DNA of 64,000 bases from Rhodococcus pyridinivorans (GCF_900105195.1 NZ_FNRX01000002.1:3348001-3412000); one strand, 5' to 3'. Shown: positions 7,981 to 17,503, counted from the first letter of the stretch. The notes: a model not told the origin generated them from the sequence alone. Numbers and translations: made by a program.

Positions 7981-8582
7981 ACACGTTCGGCCTCTACCAT
8001 CCCGGACGCTCCGTCCTGCACCGGCTTCCGGCGGGAGCGAAGCTGCTCGCGGTCGCAGCACTGATCCTTGCGCTGACCCTGTGGATCCGGCAACCCTGGC
8101 AGGTGCTTCCCGCCCTGGCCTTGGCCGTGCTCGCGTATGCGGCCGCGCGCATACCTCCGCGTCTGGCGGTTGTGCAGCTGCGGCCGCTGGTGTGGATGCT
8201 GGCGATCATTGCAGCGTTCCAGGTGCTCGTGGCGGGGTGGGAACGGGCGGTGGTGATCTGCGGGTCGCTGCTCGTGGCGGTCGCCCTGGCCGCCCTGGTG
8301 ACCCTCACGACGCGGACCACCGACATGCTCGACGCGATCGTGCGGGCGGCCCGTCCCCTCGCGCGCGTCGGGGTCGATCCCGACCGGGTGGGACTCGTGC
8401 TGGTGATGACCGTCCGCGCGATCCCGCTGATCGGCACCGTGGTCACCCGCGTGACCGAGGCACGCAAGGCGCGCGGTCTCGGATTCTCGTTGCGGGCGCT
8501 GGTGGTTCCGGTGGTGGTGGGAGCCCTCCGCACCGCGGAGGCGATGGGCGAGGCCCTCGCCGCTCGCGGTGTCGACGACTGA
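7977..8582 (+). CDS. bioN: Biotin ECF transporter transmembrane subunit BioN
   Basis: 201-residue T-component of the ECF importer (CbiQ/EcfT family). Several hydrophobic helices are followed by the two coupling motifs of the family, EARKARGLG and EALAARGV, the Ala-Arg-Gly signatures that contact the ATPase. GTG 7977 overlaps the bioM stop by four bases. It closes a complete bioYMN set, so this organism probably imports biotin. Confidence 0.92.
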   Translation: MNTFGLYHPGRSVLHRLPAGAKLLAVAALILALTLWIRQPWQVLPALALAVLAYAAARIPPRLAVVQLRPLVWMLAIIAAFQVLVAGWERAVVICGSLLVAVALAALVTLTTRTTDMLDAIVRAARPLARVGVDPDRVGLVLVMTVRAIPLIGTVVTRVTEARKARGLGFSLRALVVPVVVGALRTAEAMGEALAARGVDD

Positions 8583-8626
8583 GAGGTGTCGACGACCGAC
8601 GTGTTCGGCTCGCGGTATCGATGATG

Positions 8627-8651
8627 GGGGTGTTCCACCCCTCAGGGGTGG
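8627..8651. terminator. Overlapping hairpins between convergent bioN and pspM
   Basis: GGGGTG-TTC-CACCCC (8627-8641) and CCACCCC-TCA-GGGGTGG (8635-8651) share the same middle arm, so only one can form at a time. The second overlaps the pspM stop codon. Placed between two converging genes, the element could end transcription from both sides. Confidence 0.5.
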
Positions 8652-9451
8652 TAACGCTGCTCGATCTGCCCCAACTCGCGCCAGGACTGCGCCCAGCTCT
8701 CGAGTTTGTCGGACGTGGCGATCAGTTCGGCGCGTCGCTGGTCGAGCATCGCCAGCGACCGGTTACCCTCGGCGGTCGCGGCGAGGCGTGCTGCGGCGGC
8801 GACGAGTTCCTCGAACTGGTCGACACCCGTCCCGAGACGCTCGCCCGCGTCGACGATGGCCGCGGACAGGTGGGTCTTGGCGGCCGCACTGCCCTGCGCG
8901 GCGGATTCGAGGGCAACGACGTCCTCGACGACGGCATCGAGTGCGGATGCGGCTGCGCGGGCCGCGTCGTCGATCTCGGTGAGGTCGTCGGGGGCCACGG
9001 AGTTCGACCGCACGAGCACACCGAGCAGGCGCCGCAGGCTCTCCTCGTTCGCCGCGAGGCGTTCCATCGGGGCGCGGGCGACCGAACCGGCCGGTGGCAG
9101 CGACCGGCGGCGCGGCGGCGGTGGGGGCAGCGGCACCGCATCGAGGCGACGGAAGGTACGGACGGCGAGGACGGCAGGCACTGCGAGAGCCGCCGTCGCT
9201 CCCCCGGCCGCGACGAGCGTCCATTCGGGAGCCGACGCGACGGCCAGGGTCGCGGTGCCGATCGCCGTGGTGCCCGAGCCGGCACCGAAGAAACTGGCAC
9301 GCCGACGCGCGCGACGCTTCTTACGCCGCAAGCGGGCGGCGGGATCGCGCCAGCGGCGCGCGGCCTCCATCGCGTTGCCGGTGGCATCACGGAACGCAGA
9401 GACGACCGAACCGGGGATGTTCCCGGTCCGGTCGTCTCCGGAGACGTTCAC
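8642..9451 (-). CDS. pspM: Envelope-stress membrane protein PspM (Rv2743c-like)
   Basis: 269 residues: a basic N-terminal segment (ARLRRKKRRARRR), two adjacent hydrophobic helices (about 52-73 and 79-98), a proline run PLPPPPPRRR, then a long Ala-rich helical domain. Length, architecture and position directly after pspA match the mycobacterial PspM (Rv2743c), a membrane partner of PspA in the ClgR-controlled stress response. The start is 26 bases after the pspA stop. The fourth mycobacterial member PspN (Rv2742c) is absent: the next gene is the convergent bioN. Confidence 0.8.
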   Translation of the reverse strand: MNVSGDDRTGNIPGSVVSAFRDATGNAMEAARRWRDPAARLRRKKRRARRRASFFGAGSGTTAIGTATLAVASAPEWTLVAAGGATAALAVPAVLAVRTFRRLDAVPLPPPPPRRRSLPPAGSVARAPMERLAANEESLRRLLGVLVRSNSVAPDDLTEIDDAARAAASALDAVVEDVVALESAAQGSAAAKTHLSAAIVDAGERLGTGVDQFEELVAAAARLAATAEGNRSLAMLDQRRAELIATSDKLESWAQSWRELGQIEQRYHP

Positions 9452-9477
9452 GGCGGATCAGTTCCGAGGCGTGCGGA

Positions 9478-10284
9478 TCAGCGGCCGGTGGTACCGGCAG
9501 CGTTGGGGGGCTCTTTGCGCGTGTCGACGGCAGGGTTGGCGGGGGTGCCCGGAAGCGCCTCGCCCTTCATCGACGCCCGGATCTGCTCGAGTCGGCTGTG
9601 ACCGGCCATCTGGACGGTGGCCTGCTGAACCTCGAGCATGCGGCCCTGCACCGAGTTCTGGGCGAGCTCGGCCGAACCGAGAGCGTTGGCGTAGCGACGC
9701 TCGATCTTCTCGCGGACGGCATCGAGGCTCGGAGTGGTGCCCGGAGCTGCGAGGGTCGAATCCATCGAACGCAGCGACTCGCTCACGCGCTCCTGCATCT
9801 TGGCCTGCTCGAGCTGGCTGAGCAGCTTCGTGCGCTCTGCGACCTTCTGCTGCAGCGCCATGGCGTTCTGCTCGACGGCCTTCTTGGCCTGCGCGGCGGC
9901 CTGGAGCGACTGGTCGTGCAGCACCTTGAGGTCCTCGACGGACTGCTCGGCGGTGACGAGCTGTGCCGCGAAGGCCTCGGCCGCGTTCGTGTACTGGATC
10001 GCCTTCTCGGTGTCGCCCGCCGCCGTGGCCTCGTCGGCCATCATGACGGCCTGGCGGGCACTCGCGTTGAGCTTCTCCACCTCGTCCAGCTGACGGTTGA
10101 GCTTCATCTCGAGCTGACGCTGGTTACCGATAACGGAGGCCGCCTGCTGCGAGAGTGCCTGATGCTGACGCTGCGCGTCCTCGATCGCCTGCTGAATCTG
10201 GACCTTCGGATCGGCCTTCTCATCGATCTTCGAGTTGAAAAGCGCCATCAGGTACTTCCAGCCCTTGACGAAAGGATTAGCCAT
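9478..10284 (-). CDS. pspA: Phage shock protein PspA (35-kDa antigen family)
   Basis: 268 residues, almost wholly coiled-coil, beginning [20 protein letters not shown] and continuing with the PspA/IM30 pattern ([19 protein letters not shown]). The C-terminal tail is proline-rich and disordered. It assembles on stressed membranes and, in mycobacteria, binds ClgR to feed back on its own expression. An upstream frame extension is rejected because the conserved N-terminus starts at this ATG. The 200-bp gap to clgR has GGAGG 13 bases before the ATG and a CAGGAT-N7-ATG arrangement. Confidence 0.95.
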   Translation of the reverse strand: MANPFVKGWKYLMALFNSKIDEKADPKVQIQQAIEDAQRQHQALSQQAASVIGNQRQLEMKLNRQLDEVEKLNASARQAVMMADEATAAGDTEKAIQYTNAAEAFAAQLVTAEQSVEDLKVLHDQSLQAAAQAKKAVEQNAMALQQKVAERTKLLSQLEQAKMQERVSESLRSMDSTLAAPGTTPSLDAVREKIERRYANALGSAELAQNSVQGRMLEVQQATVQMAGHSRLEQIRASMKGEALPGTPANPAVDTRKEPPNAAGTTGR

Positions 10285-10484
10285 GGGTGTGATCCTGCCT
10301 CCATCTGGTACGCCGCGCCGAACGCGACCCGGTACGCGGCCCTCGCGCCCCGGTTCGAAGATCGCCGGTCCGCTGCTACCCCCGACGACCCACCTGCCCC
10401 GGCCGGGTCCGTGCACGCACCACGCCCCGGCTCGATGTCGCTTACGACCGTATCCGGCGAGACCGGCACGGTTCGTGATCCATG

Positions 10485-10871
10485 TTAGGCGGCTGCCAGC
10501 GCCTGTGCGGCGGGTGCAGGGATCACCATGCGCGGCTCCTGCGCGAGCAACCCGGGCTCGGCGGTGGCGCCGTCGTCGGACCGCTCGGCCGGTGCCGTGT
10601 CGGCTGCGGTGGTCTCCATGTCCGTGCGACGGTCGAGGCCGTCCGCCAGCAGACCGCTCACATCGAACAGCACGTCGGACAGCGGGACCTCCAGTGCATC
10701 GCAGATGGCCGCGAGCAGTTCGCTCGAGGCCTCCTTCCTGCCGCGCTCGATCTCCGAGAGATAGCCGAGGCTGACCCGGGCGCTGCTGGAGACTTCGCGC
10801 AGGGTGCGGCTCTGCGAAACACGGGTGCGCCGAAGGCTGTCACCGAGTGCCTCACGCAACAACAGCGCCAT
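10485..10871 (-). CDS. clgR: XRE-family transcriptional activator ClgR
   Basis: 128 residues. The N-terminal helix-turn-helix reads [20 protein letters not shown] through [20 protein letters not shown], the highly conserved ClgR/SCO helix-turn-helix. The C-terminal tail is acidic and ends [10 protein letters not shown], resembling the C-terminal Ala-Ala degron by which ClgR is turned over by ClpP proteases (known for the family). ClgR activates clp, pspA and other stress genes. The start ATG 10871 has GAAGGAGG eight bases upstream. Three 16-bp tandem repeats lie 134-181 bases upstream. Confidence 0.95.
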   Translation of the reverse strand: MALLLREALGDSLRRTRVSQSRTLREVSSSARVSLGYLSEIERGRKEASSELLAAICDALEVPLSDVLFDVSGLLADGLDRRTDMETTAADTAPAERSDDGATAEPGLLAQEPRMVIPAPAAQALAAA

Positions 10872-11004
10872 CCCATCCTCCTTCGTCCGTCGTGCCGACA
10901 CCTCGTCAACGCACGACGACGCTGCGAGGTTCCCGCAGATCGATCGGACCTCGATACCGCGGTGTCCAGACATTACAACGCCGACGGCGGTTGCAGACGC
11001 CCGA

Positions 11005-11052
11005 GTAGTCCCGACACCGCGTAGTCCCGACACAGCGTAGTCCCGACACAGC
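11005..11052. repeat. Three tandem 16-bp repeats upstream of clgR
   Basis: Unit GTAGTCCCGACACMGC at 11005-11020, 11021-11036 and 11037-11052; the last two are identical and the first differs at one base. A degenerate fourth core GGTGTCGAC follows. The tract lies between the pgsA stop and clgR, in the likely clgR promoter region. It could be a set of operator sites or slippage-prone sequence. Confidence 0.8.
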
Positions 11053-11097
11053 GGTGTCGACCGCACCGAGCCGGATCCCGCACGTCCCGCCCCGTGG

Positions 11098-11862
11098 TTA
11101 CCGGGCGTCCTCACCCACCGTGCGGCCGTCGCCCGGCATGTCCTGGGCAGCGGCGCCCTCCCCCGCGGCGCCCTCCCCCGCGACGTCCACCCTCGGGACG
11201 TCCTCCGCACGGGCGGTCTCGCTCTCGCTCCGGCGCACCCCGGTACGCAGCCGGATCGCCTGGACCACGTAGTCGAGTCCCGTCACCACCGTCAGGGCGA
11301 CCGCCAGGATCATCAGGCCGATCGCCACCGGCGCCACCGATTCGGGCAGCGGCAGCAGGTAGACACCGATGGCGAGCGTCTGCACCAGCGTCTTGAGCTT
11401 GCCACCGCGACTCGCCGGGATCACGGCGTGCCGGAGCACGGCGAACCGCAGGGCGGTGATCCCCAGCTCCCGAGCAGCGATGATCCCGGTGACCCACCAC
11501 GACAGGTCACCGAGCATCGACAGCCCGACCAGCGCGGCACCGATGAGGGCCTTGTCGGCGATAGGATCGGCGAGTTTGCCGAAATCGGTGACGAGACCGT
11601 GCTTTCGCGCGAGTTGACCGTCGATCCGGTCGGTGATGGCGGCGATCGCGAAGACTCCGGTCGCCGCGAGCCTCCACCCGATGTCGTGCCCGTCGCCGAC
11701 GAAGAGCAGCACCAGGAAGACCGGTACCAACGCGATCCGACCCACCGTCAAGATGTTGGCGATGTTCCACAACGGCACCGGATCGTGCGGGCTCCCGGCG
11801 TGCGGTCCCGGTGCGGCGCCGCTCCCGCCCGACGCGGTGACATGCTGGCGGGGCGTGCTCAT
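11098..11862 (-). CDS. pgsA: CDP-diacylglycerol--glycerol-3-phosphate 3-phosphatidyltransferase family protein PgsA
   Basis: 254 residues from ATG 11862. It makes phosphatidylglycerol phosphate, the first step to phosphatidylglycerol and cardiolipin. The CDP-alcohol phosphotransferase signature D-G-x2-A-R-x8-G-x3-D-x3-D is complete in [20 protein letters not shown] with ADPIADK after it. Multiple membrane helices precede a hydrophilic tail with a duplicated GEGAA. The ATG is favoured over GTG 11871 because TATTGT (11870-11875) lies exactly seven bases upstream, suggesting a leaderless mRNA. In M. tuberculosis the equivalent gene is pgsA3 beside clgR. Confidence 0.92.
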   Translation of the reverse strand: MSTPRQHVTASGGSGAAPGPHAGSPHDPVPLWNIANILTVGRIALVPVFLVLLFVGDGHDIGWRLAATGVFAIAAITDRIDGQLARKHGLVTDFGKLADPIADKALIGAALVGLSMLGDLSWWVTGIIAARELGITALRFAVLRHAVIPASRGGKLKTLVQTLAIGVYLLPLPESVAPVAIGLMILAVALTVVTGLDYVVQAIRLRTGVRRSESETARAEDVPRVDVAGEGAAGEGAAAQDMPGDGRTVGEDAR

Positions 11863-11869
11863 GTGCCCC

Positions 11870-11898
11870 ACAATATCGGTAGCCGCACGCGCTACTGT
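11870..11898. promoter_or_regulatory. Divergent leaderless promoters of pgsA and argA
   Basis: Minus strand: TATTGT (11870-11875), seven bases, ATG of pgsA. Plus strand: TACTGT (11893-11898), seven bases, ATG of argA. The two -10-like hexamers are 17 bases apart in a 43-bp intergenic region, so the -35 zones of each overlap the other promoter and the two genes probably compete for polymerase. Confidence 0.55.
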
Positions 11899-11905
11899 TC
11901 ACCGC

Positions 11906-12433
11906 ATGACGACACCGCCGACGAACCACGACTCGAACGATCGAATGGTCGTACGGCGCGCCCGAACCTCCGACGTGCCCGAGATCAAGCGGCTCATCGA
12001 CATCTATGCGGGCAGGATTTTGCTCGAGAAGAATCTGGTGACCCTGTACGAGGCCGTCCAGGAGTTCTGGGTGGCCGAACTCGGGGGTCGGGTCGTCGGG
12101 TGCGGGGCCCTGCACGTGCTGTGGTCGGATCTCGGCGAGGTGCGCACCGTGGCCGTCGACCCGTCCGTCAAGGGCCACGGCGCAGGTCACCTGATCGTCG
12201 AGCGCCTCATCGAGGTCGCCCGCGAGCTCGAGCTGGAACGACTGTTCGTGCTCACCTTCGAGGTGGAGTTCTTTGCGCGGCACGGTTTCACGGAGATCCA
12301 GGGGACTCCGGTGACGGCCGAGGTCTATGCGGAGATGTGCCGGTCGTACGATACGGGCGTCGCGGAGTTCCTGGACCTGAGCTACGTGAAACCGAACACG
12401 CTCGGGAACACCCGGATGCTCCTCACCCTCTGA
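11906..12433 (+). CDS. argA: Amino-acid N-acetyltransferase (glutamate, ArgA-type)
   Basis: 175-residue stand-alone GNAT domain. It begins the fold at MVVRRARTSDVPEIKRLID; the acetyl-CoA loop is VRTVAVDPSVKGHGAGHLIVE (R/Q-x2-G-x-G/A), and LTFEVEFFARHGF is typical of the short N-acetylglutamate synthases related to Rv2747. It would make N-acetylglutamate for arginine synthesis. It is divergent from pgsA and precedes a YciI gene by 26 bases. The start ATG 11906 has TACTGT seven bases upstream and no ribosome site, suggesting a leaderless mRNA. Confidence 0.85.
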   Translation: MTTPPTNHDSNDRMVVRRARTSDVPEIKRLIDIYAGRILLEKNLVTLYEAVQEFWVAELGGRVVGCGALHVLWSDLGEVRTVAVDPSVKGHGAGHLIVERLIEVARELELERLFVLTFEVEFFARHGFTEIQGTPVTAEVYAEMCRSYDTGVAEFLDLSYVKPNTLGNTRMLLTL

Positions 12434-12459
12434 TCGAGACCCACGAAAGCGAGGCCCGC

Positions 12460-12744
12460 ATGGCCCTGTTCGCCGTCGAGTACACCTATTCGGATGCGAC
12501 CGCCTCGGCGCGCGACGAGCACCGCCCGAAGCACCGAGCATGGCTCGGCGATCTCGTCGAACAGGGCATCGTGCGGGCGACCGGCCCGTGGACCGACGGT
12601 TCGGGTGCGCTCATCCTCGTCGACGTGGCCGACGAGGCCGCGGCGCGCGAACTGATGGCCCAGGACCCGTTCGCGCAGCGCGACCTCGTCGATGCCGTGC
12701 GCATCACCGGGTGGAACCCGGTGATGGGCGTGTTCAACTCCTGA
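12460..12744 (+). CDS. YciI family protein
   Basis: 94 residues. MALFAVEYTYSDATASARDE..HRAWL..L...G.....GPW is the YciI-like ferredoxin-fold pattern, including the HRAWLGDL helix with its conserved His and an Asp in DPFAQRDLV. The family includes dehydrochlorinase-like enzymes, but the reaction here is unknown. It lies 26 bases after argA on the same strand and overlaps the converging terC gene by 11 bases. Confidence 0.85.
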   Translation: MALFAVEYTYSDATASARDEHRPKHRAWLGDLVEQGIVRATGPWTDGSGALILVDVADEAAARELMAQDPFAQRDLVDAVRITGWNPVMGVFNS

Positions 12745-13717
12745 CGGATTCCTTCTCACCGCGCGTCTTGAGCAGGCTGGCCACCGTCGTCACGGCCAGC
12801 ACTCCGACGATCACGATCAGGGACACGCCGGTGGAGATCTCCGGGACGGCGACGTGCTCGCCGCCGTTGATCCAGCCGAGCGTGTTCTCATGCAGGGCGT
12901 GGAGCACCAGCTTCACGCCGATGAACGCGAGGATGATCGACAGTCCGTAGGACAGGTAGACCAACCGCTCGAGCAGACCGCCGATGAGGAAGAACAGCTG
13001 GCGCAGGCCCATCAGCGCGAAGGCGTTCGCAGTGAACACCAGGTACGGCTCGTTGGTCAGACCGTAGATCGCGGGGATCGAGTCGAGCGCGAAGAGGATG
13101 TCGGTGAAGCCGATCGCGACGAGCGCGAGCAGCATCGGCGTGACGAACTTCTTGCCGTCGATGCGGGTGACGAGGCGGTCGCCGTCGTACTCGTCGTGCA
13201 CCGGCAGGAACTTCCGGGCCAGCTTGACCATCCGGTTCTCCGAGATGGCCTGCGGGTCCTCACCGTGGTCGCGGATGAGCTTGACCGCCGTGTAGATGAG
13301 GAAGAAGCCGAACAGGTAGAACACCCAACTGTAGGCGTTGATCGCCGCGGCACCGACCGCGATGAAGGCTCCGCGCATGACCAGCGCCAGCACGATGCCG
13401 ATGGTGAGGACCTTCTGCTGGTACTCACGGGGCACCGCGAAGGTGGCCATGATGATGACGAACACGAAGAGGTTGTCGACCGACAGCGCCTTCTCGGTGA
13501 TGTAGCCGGCGAAGTACTCACCGCCGTAGGTCGGTCCCCAGACCGCGAAGACGATCACGCCGAAGAGGATCGCGATGGCGACGAAGACGGCCGACCAGAA
13601 ACCGGATTCGCGCAGTGTGGGCGCGTGCGGCTTGCGGACGTGGGCGAAGAAGTCGAAGATGAACAACCCGATGATGACGGCGATCGTGATCAACCAGGTA
13701 GTCAGGTTTACGTGCAT
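12734..13717 (-). CDS. TerC family integral membrane protein (metal exporter)
   Basis: 327 residues, about nine membrane helices. TerC signatures include EYFAGYITEKALSVDNLFVF and TDILFALDSIPAIYGLT, with acidic intramembrane residues (E..DN and D..DS). TerC/Alx/MeeY proteins export manganese, some loading it into secreted enzymes. The start ATG 13717 is preferred to the GTG two codons earlier. A yybP-ykoY-type riboswitch (13750-13862) lies in its leader, which strongly supports a manganese role. The gene's end overlaps the YciI gene by 11 bases. Confidence 0.93.
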   Translation of the reverse strand: MHVNLTTWLITIAVIIGLFIFDFFAHVRKPHAPTLRESGFWSAVFVAIAILFGVIVFAVWGPTYGGEYFAGYITEKALSVDNLFVFVIIMATFAVPREYQQKVLTIGIVLALVMRGAFIAVGAAAINAYSWVFYLFGFFLIYTAVKLIRDHGEDPQAISENRMVKLARKFLPVHDEYDGDRLVTRIDGKKFVTPMLLALVAIGFTDILFALDSIPAIYGLTNEPYLVFTANAFALMGLRQLFFLIGGLLERLVYLSYGLSIILAFIGVKLVLHALHENTLGWINGGEHVAVPEISTGVSLIVIVGVLAVTTVASLLKTRGEKESVRS

Positions 13718-13749
13718 GGGCACATAGGCCTTCCGGTAGGTATGTGTAC

Positions 13750-13862
13750 CTGCCGGAGGTCTCTCCCGCCCGGACTATCGCCGGACCGACGGCCCCGGGA
13801 CGGCATCGGTGCCGAACGTGTTGACGAGACCGCCGCGGATCTGGGGATACTCCCCTCCACAG
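13750..13862 (-). promoter_or_regulatory. yybP-ykoY manganese riboswitch in the terC leader
   Basis: Reading the minus strand: closing helix CTG-GGAGG, then GGGGAGTA (13848-13855), then CTCGTCAACAC, then GAGAGACCTCC and GGCAG closing the helix. These are the conserved blocks of the RF00080 aptamer. Just downstream, 13733-13756 forms CCGG-c-AGGTA-CACA-TACCT-a-CCGG, which takes over the 3' strand of the closing helix, so the two folds are mutually exclusive and the ribosome site GGAAGG beyond could be switched. No structure program was run. Confidence 0.8.
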
Positions 13863-13935
13863 CTCCCACGATTGTGCCACACATCGTCACTTCCCGCCGG
13901 AAGGCAACAGGGACGGCCGGTCGAACGGGCATGTC

Positions 13936-16707
13936 TCACTGCTCTGCGGCAGGCACTTCCACCGGATCCCCGCCGCCACGGATCGAGTACAGCAGGCCGT
14001 CGAGTTCCTCGGGTTTGACCAGCACCTCGCGGGCCTTGCTGCCCTCGCTCGGCCCGACCACGCCTCGGGTCTCCATCAGGTCCATCAGGCGACCGGCCTT
14101 GGCGAAGCCGACGCGGAGCTTGCGCTGCAGCATCGACGTCGAACCGAACTGGCTCGTGACGACGAGTTCGACGGCCTGCAGGAAGACGTCGAGGTCGTCG
14201 CCGATGTCGGGGTCGACGTCCTTCTTGTCGCCGGCCTTCGGGGCGGTGACGCCCTCGTTGTACTCGGGTTCGGCCTGGTTCTTGGCGAAGTCGACGACCC
14301 CTGCAATCTCCTCGTCGGTGATGAACGCACCCTGCAGGCGGATCGGCTTGCCCGCACCCATCGGCAGGAACAGTCCGTCGCCCATACCGATGAGCTTCTC
14401 GGCACCGGGCTGGTCGAGGATGACACGCGAGTCGGTGAGCGAACTCGTCGCGAACGCGAGTCGCGAGGGCACGTTCGTCTTGATGAGACCCGTGACGACG
14501 TCCACCGAGGGTCGCTGGGTGGCGAGCACGAGGTGGATGCCGGCGGCGCGGGCCTTCTGAGTGATGCGGACGATCGCGTCCTCGACGTCGCGTGGGGCCG
14601 TCATCATCAGGTCGGCGAGCTCGTCGACGATGGCGAGGATGTACGGATACGGCCGGTACACGCGCTCGCTACCGAGCGGTGCGGTGATCTCCCCCGATTT
14701 CACCTTCGTGTTGAAGTCGTCGATGTGGCGCACGCGGTTGGCCTGCATGTCCTGGTAGCGCTGCTCCATCTCCTCGACGAGCCAGGCCAGTGCCGCCGCG
14801 GCCTTCTTCGGCTGCGTGATGATCGGCGTGATCAGGTGCGGGATGCCCTCGTAGGGCGTCAGCTCGACCATCTTGGGGTCGATGAGGATCATCCGCACCT
14901 CGTCGGGCGTCGCGCGGATGAGCAGCGACACGAGCATCGAGTTGACGAAGCTCGACTTACCGGAACCGGTCGAACCGGCGACCAGCAGGTGCGGCATCTT
15001 CGCGAGGTTGGCGGAGACGAAGTCGCCCTCGATGTCCTTGCCGAGACCGATGACGAGGGGGTGATGGTCGCGGCGGGTCGACGGTGCTGCGAGCACGTCC
15101 GACAGCCGCACGAGTTCGCGGTCGGTGTTGGGGACTTCGATGCCGACGGCGGACTTACCCGGGATCGGTGCGAGCAACCGGACGTTGTCGGTCGCAACCG
15201 CATACGCGATGTTGCGGGCGAGCGCGGTGATCTTCTCGACTTTGACGCCGGGGCCGAGTTCGACCTCGTAGCGGGTGACGGTCGGGCCACGGGTGAAGCC
15301 GGTGACCGCGGCGTCGATCTTGAACTGTTCGAGGACCTCGGTGATCGCCTCGATCATCTGGTCGTTCGCGGCCGACCGCGTCTTGGGCGGGTCGCCCTTG
15401 GTGAGCAGCTCCAGTGAGGGCAGCGTGTAGTCGCCGTCGACCTCGCGGTCGCGCACGAACGTCTCGGCCGGTTCCGGCTCGGAGGTCTGGTCGACGACCT
15501 CGGGTACCGGGGCGGCCTTCGGCTTCTTGCGGGCGGGAGCCGGGGCCGGCGCTGCGGCCGGGGTCTCGGCGACCGAGGGCACCTCCAGTGTGGCCGGCGG
15601 TGAGGCGGGCGCCTCGGGTTCGGATGCGCGGTCGTCCCACAGCGGGAGCACCTCGGTCTTCGCGTCGCCGTCGAACTCGTCAGGCGGGTAGTTCTCCACC
15701 GGGGTACGCCGGCGGCGGGACCGCTTGGGGGCGGGCGGCTCGTCGATCGGGTAGCCGTCGGCGTCGAACATCGGCGGCTCGTCGTAGCCGTAATCGTCGT
15801 CGTAGTCGCCGTACTCGTCGTCGGCGCGGTAGCCGAGGCCGAAGTAGTCGCGGAACAGTTCGGGCAGCTCCCGCACCGTGGTGCCGGTGAGCAGCAGGAT
15901 CCCGAAGCCCGCCGCGAGGAGCATCAGCGGCACGGACAGCCAGACGGTGAGCCCGGAAGTGAGCGGGCCGCCCACGGCGGCACCGACGAAACCGGCCCCT
16001 TCCGAGCGGCCCTCCGCGTCGGTGGGTGAACCGGAGGCGACGTGCCACAGGCCCAGTGCGGGGAGACCGACGAGCAGTCCGCCGACGACGAGCCGGGGAC
16101 GGATCTCGGGATGCGGTTCGGTGCGCATGAGCGTCACCGCGATGCCGACCGCGACGAGCGGAAGGACCGCGCTCGCACCACCGGTTATGGCGCGGACGGC
16201 CGTCTCGACCCACTCCCCCACCGGGCCGCCGACGCCGAACCACACCGTGCCGGCGATGATCACACCGATGGAGATCAATCCGAGCGCGATGCCGTCGCGA
16301 CGGTGTCCGGACTCGATCTCGGTGGCGCGACCCATCGTGCGGGTCGTGGCTCCGACAGCGCGGGCCGTCATCATCCAACCGGCGCCGACGGTGCGGCCCA
16401 CGGCGGTGAGGATCCCCCCGGAACTGCGCCGGGGACGAGCGGGCGCGGGGCGTCGACTCGCGGCCGGAGCGCGACGTGCGGTGCCGCCGCTGCGACGGTT
16501 CGCGGTCGAGGCCGCGGCGCGCGGCTTGCGCGCAGGGGTGGACCGGGTCGATCCGGACGCCTTCGTCTTCGCGGTCGATCTGGTCTTCGAGGTGGAGGCA
16601 CCCGCGCTGCGAGCACGGGAGGTGCTGCCGCCCGAGCCCCGCGCCCCCGTCCGCGACCGAGAGGTCGTAGACGACGTTCCGCGGCTGCCCGACGACTTTC
16701 CTGCCAT
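13936..16707 (-). CDS. ftsK: DNA translocase FtsK
   Basis: 923 residues. An unusually basic Ser/Thr/Arg/Ala-rich head of about 100 residues is followed by membrane helices (about 140-290), an acidic Pro-rich linker, and the RecA-like motor with Walker A GSTGSGKS (about 580), Walker [15 protein letters not shown], and the C-terminal winged-helix gamma domain that reads KOPS sites ([20 protein letters not shown]). It clears chromosomes at the septum and activates XerCD. ATG 16707 has TACCCT seven bases upstream (16715-16720), a leaderless arrangement. It corresponds to Rv2748c. Confidence 0.97.
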   Translation of the reverse strand: MAGKSSGSRGTSSTTSRSRTGARGSGGSTSRARSAGASTSKTRSTAKTKASGSTRSTPARKPRAAASTANRRSGGTARRAPAASRRPAPARPRRSSGGILTAVGRTVGAGWMMTARAVGATTRTMGRATEIESGHRRDGIALGLISIGVIIAGTVWFGVGGPVGEWVETAVRAITGGASAVLPLVAVGIAVTLMRTEPHPEIRPRLVVGGLLVGLPALGLWHVASGSPTDAEGRSEGAGFVGAAVGGPLTSGLTVWLSVPLMLLAAGFGILLLTGTTVRELPELFRDYFGLGYRADDEYGDYDDDYGYDEPPMFDADGYPIDEPPAPKRSRRRRTPVENYPPDEFDGDAKTEVLPLWDDRASEPEAPASPPATLEVPSVAETPAAAPAPAPARKKPKAAPVPEVVDQTSEPEPAETFVRDREVDGDYTLPSLELLTKGDPPKTRSAANDQMIEAITEVLEQFKIDAAVTGFTRGPTVTRYEVELGPGVKVEKITALARNIAYAVATDNVRLLAPIPGKSAVGIEVPNTDRELVRLSDVLAAPSTRRDHHPLVIGLGKDIEGDFVSANLAKMPHLLVAGSTGSGKSSFVNSMLVSLLIRATPDEVRMILIDPKMVELTPYEGIPHLITPIITQPKKAAAALAWLVEEMEQRYQDMQANRVRHIDDFNTKVKSGEITAPLGSERVYRPYPYILAIVDELADLMMTAPRDVEDAIVRITQKARAAGIHLVLATQRPSVDVVTGLIKTNVPSRLAFATSSLTDSRVILDQPGAEKLIGMGDGLFLPMGAGKPIRLQGAFITDEEIAGVVDFAKNQAEPEYNEGVTAPKAGDKKDVDPDIGDDLDVFLQAVELVVTSQFGSTSMLQRKLRVGFAKAGRLMDLMETRGVVGPSEGSKAREVLVKPEELDGLLYSIRGGGDPVEVPAAEQ

Positions 16708-16799
16708 ATCCGCCAGGGTAGCCGCACGGACCTCTCATGAACCATCAGCAACACGGGTACCGGTCGGCGGCACTGGTCACACGCCGTCCGGGCGAGCGC

Positions 16800-17426
16800 T
16801 CACAGGCCGCGTTTCGATCCCGCCAGTTCGGAGACCGCCGACTCGTCGCCCTCGATCTCGAGCCGCACCTGGTCGCGGCCGAAGGCGTGCAGCACGAGTT
16901 CGGACGGTTCGCCGCGCAGCACGACGGTGCGCGGACCGCGCTTGCGCAGGGCGACCCGCTCGCCGGAACCGGACCTCTCGAAGATCACCGTGACGTCGCA
17001 TCCGCCGTAGCTGTTGCGTCCGATCATCCGCGCGATGCGCCAAAGCTGGTCCTGATCGTCCGCCGACAGCGTCCGCGGCTCCCATCCGGGCTGCGCGCGG
17101 CGCACGTCCTCATGGTGCACGAACATCTCCGCCGCGTTGGCGACGGCGTCGAACAGGAACATCGGCGACCACTTCGGCGGGCCGGAATCGACGTCGGCGA
17201 GCACGTGTGCCCACTGTCGGTCGGTGGCGGAGCGTCGCACCTTCTCCGTGTGATCGGCCAGGGCCGGGACGACGATGCCGGGCATCGCGTCCACGCGGCG
17301 CTCGCGGACGAGCAGGTGCGCGGCGAGATCCCGGACCGTCCAGTCGCCGCAGAGCGTCGGCGCGTCGGGTCCGACCTCGGACATGGTGCGGACGAGGGCA
17401 TGTCGTTCGCTTCGGGCGAGGCTCAT
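16800..17426 (-). CDS. TIGR03085 family metal-binding protein (DinB/MDMPI fold)
   Basis: 208 residues beginning MSLARSERHALVRTM, with CGDWTVRDLAAHLLVRERR near 26-44, and a later HHEDVRRAQPGW segment. The two His-containing helices are those of the mycothiol-dependent maleylpyruvate isomerase N-domain/DinB family, and the whole length fits TIGR03085, an actinobacterial family of unknown function that may use mycothiol. ATG 17426 is six bases from TAGAGT (17433-17438), so a leaderless start is likely. Confidence 0.85.
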   Translation of the reverse strand: MSLARSERHALVRTMSEVGPDAPTLCGDWTVRDLAAHLLVRERRVDAMPGIVVPALADHTEKVRRSATDRQWAHVLADVDSGPPKWSPMFLFDAVANAAEMFVHHEDVRRAQPGWEPRTLSADDQDQLWRIARMIGRNSYGGCDVTVIFERSGSGERVALRKRGPRTVVLRGEPSELVLHAFGRDQVRLEIEGDESAVSELAGSKRGL

Positions 17427-17463
17427 TCCGCCACTCTAGCGATCACTCCTGCCCTCGCCCATC

Positions 17464-17494
17464 GCGCGAGCCCGCGTGTTCGGCGGGCCCGCGC
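17464..17494 (-). terminator. Terminator hairpin after rnj
   Basis: GCGCG-a-GCCCGC, loop of seven, GCGGGC-c-CGCGC: an 11-bp stem with one internal mismatch, starting ten bases beyond the rnj stop. It also separates rnj from the TIGR03085 gene's own promoter. Confidence 0.65.
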
Positions 17495-17503
17495 GGACCG
17501 AAA

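Noticed and set aside
11005..11052. Possible CRISPR or attachment site
   Set aside because: No spacers, no cas genes, no integrase or tRNA nearby; it is a plain tandem repeat.
12854..14560. Open frame of 568 codons opposite terC and the end of ftsK
   Set aside because: Composition is an antisense artefact and it runs through the riboswitch and two genes.
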